From assembly GCF_002250055.1 (NCBI RefSeq), contig NZ_CP018866.1, positions 512,001 through 576,000 on the forward strand: a DNA stretch of 64,000 nucleotides, in the 5' to 3' direction. The notes under the pieces were generated by a model that was given only the letters and a program-made list of their open reading frames with translations, was not told the DNA's origin and made no database searches. The DNA is from Sutcliffiella cohnii (GTDB lineage Bacteria > Bacillota > Bacilli > Bacillales > Bacillaceae_I). Position 1 is the first letter of the stretch. The number at the start of each line of letters is the position of its first letter. A program made the translations under genes and the position numbers. Positions 63,133 to 64,000 of the stretch are shown piece by piece.

Positions 63133-63159
63133 GTTTGTTTAAATTGCTCCTTCTCTGCA

Positions 63160-63195
63160 GAAAAAGATGCTCGTAATTTGAGCATCTTTTTTATA
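63160..63195 (+). terminator. Terminator of opuD
   Basis: AAAAGATGCTC (63162-63172) pairs with GAGCATCTTTT (63180-63190), followed by T residues. Confidence 0.9.
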
Positions 63196-63221
63196 TACAT
63201 ACGTTCTAGGAGGTGAGAAAA

Positions 63222-63350
63222 GTGTTTAATGACAAAAAAGTTATTTGTCCAAGGTGTCATATTCCAATGGATGATTTGTATGAGCGGAGTTTCGGTGCGA
63301 TCGAAACGGTTAACGAATGTCCTATGTGTAATGGATTAGTTCAAGTTTAA
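63222..63350 (+). CDS. Small zinc-ribbon-like protein
   Basis: A 42-residue protein with two CxxC pairs: ICPRCHIP near residue 9 and ECPMCNGL near 34, a pattern that binds one zinc ion. It starts with GTG (MFNDKKVICPRCH) behind a strong AGGAGGTGAG site. Such tiny zinc ribbons are frequent in Bacillus; function is unknown. It is convergent with the next gene, only 7 bp away, with no terminator in between. Confidence 0.72.
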   Translation: MFNDKKVICPRCHIPMDDLYERSFGAIETVNECPMCNGLVQV

Positions 63351-63357
63351 CTCTTTA

Positions 63358-63939
63358 TTAGTCAGGAATCTTTTTACCTCTATATTCAAAATATGAAAAC
63401 AAATTAGTCAGCCATTTTGAAATTACGAAAATGATAATGTAAAAAATGAACAAATAAAGTACATTAGCCCACAAATGCCATTCAATAAGATTATGAGATT
63501 TTAGTATTGGTTTAAATATAAAAGCTAAAAATCCACTAAGTAGTGTTCCGTACAGATAAAAGTTTTTTTTATTATTTAAAGCCCATTGATATAGTAACAT
63601 AAATGACACAGGAATGAGGGAGACATCTAAACTAAAGTTTACATGTAGTATTGGAATCGCTTGATAAGGGTACGAGATAAGGCCAAAACGCACTAACGTT
63701 GTGTCAAAATATGTAAAAAGAATATGCACACTAAAACCGAAAAAACCTAAATGAAATGCTTTTGTCCGATCGATTTTAAAATATAAAATGATCAAAGGGA
63801 CCGTTAACATTAAGACATTTACCCAAAACTGCCACGTATCAAAACTCGAAAATTTCCACCAATATTCAATCCAGTCAAATGCGGTTTCTCTTCCTTCTGT
63901 AACTAGTCTATTTAGAAATTGCTTTTGCTCTTGCTCCAA
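63358..63939 (-). CDS. CBO0543-type integral membrane protein
   Basis: A 193-residue membrane protein with about five or six helices. A soluble N-terminus (1-35, EQEQKQFLNRLVTEGRETAF) precedes a hydrophobic body with many aromatic residues (LGFFGFSVHILFTYFDTTLV, LPxxIPVSFMLLYQWALNNK-like stretches). It looks like the CBO0543 family also represented at 45257, though similarity between the two is low by eye. It starts with TTG behind AGGAGGAA. Function unknown. The 60 bp between its start and the window edge hold its ribosome site and nothing else clear. Confidence 0.65.
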   Translation of the reverse strand: MEQEQKQFLNRLVTEGRETAFDWIEYWWKFSSFDTWQFWVNVLMLTVPLIILYFKIDRTKAFHLGFFGFSVHILFTYFDTTLVRFGLISYPYQAIPILHVNFSLDVSLIPVSFMLLYQWALNNKKNFYLYGTLLSGFLAFIFKPILKSHNLIEWHLWANVLYLFIFYIIIFVISKWLTNLFSYFEYRGKKIPD

Positions 63940-64000
63940 CGCTATTCCTCCTAGCTAACATCTTACGCTTATCGTTGCCGAATGAAGGGGAAAACATACA

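Overview
The window is a low-GC chromosomal segment from an endospore-forming, motile, aerobic member of the Bacillaceae (inference). The evidence is the consistent Bacillus-type ribosome binding sites with many TTG and GTG starts, CotF/YraG-type coat proteins, a KinB-like sporulation kinase, two chemoreceptors, a Fur-boxed IsdG-type haem oxygenase, a CgoX/HemY-type oxidase, and the natKR-natAB sodium-export locus. Several sodium- and osmolyte-linked transporters (NhaC type, NSS, NatAB, OpuD/BCCT) fit a salt- or alkali-exposed lifestyle, but that is only a suggestion. I saw no tRNA, rRNA, CRISPR array, prophage or replication origin.

Layout. 1-1.5 kb: a transposase cut by the window edge, an inverted repeat and a cypC (P450) remnant. 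1.6-12.6 kb: YbaK deacylase, an ECF sigma/anti-sigma pair, an NhaC-type antiporter, a phosphatase, a Ugp-like sugar-phosphate ABC operon whose binding-protein gene is frameshifted, and an MBL hydrolase. 12.6-17.8 kb: a GEMM-I (c-di-GMP class I) riboswitch with its own terminator ahead of an amino-acid/Na+ symporter, a PLP decarboxylase and a chemoreceptor; this is the most interesting operon here. 17.8-20.3 kb: a yraGF-adhB-like coat cluster with a doubly broken adhB. 20.3-26.3 kb: a short-repeat cluster, a LytTR regulator with a CoA-transferase, an S66 peptidase, a DDAH-like hydrolase and a KinB-like kinase. 26.6-31.3 kb: a GPH sugar symporter under a XylR-type operator, Fur-controlled HmoA, a phosphodiesterase lipoprotein and a LysE exporter. 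31.4-40.3 kb: chemoreceptor, APH-like kinase, PAS-GGDEF-EAL protein, TraB protein and CgoX. 40.6-45.1 kb: marR-MATE and divergent tetR/MFS drug-efflux loci. 45.2-52.5 kb: small membrane genes, a methyltransferase, an IS110 element and natKR/natAB. 53-64 kb: MFS, kbl-tdh threonine degradation, acyl-CoA dehydrogenase, amino-acid oxidase, marR-MFS, opuD and two small genes.

Mobile repeats are a strong theme. Three non-coding families are present: family A (ends GAGGTTGGGACATAAC / GAGGCTGAGACAAAAC, three copies), family B (begins GTCTAG, two copies nested in A and one solo) and family C (a MITE with GGCTGTCC ends, two copies). They sit just past stop codons and in two cases supply the stop codon itself. 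An IS110 element has landed inside one A+B composite, and its left end carries short matches to both sides of its insertion site, as expected for a bridge-RNA guide.

Regulation readable from sequence includes a Fur box over a promoter, a xylO-like operator, TetR and MarR palindromes, and direct repeats with a 21-bp period at both LytTR-linked loci.
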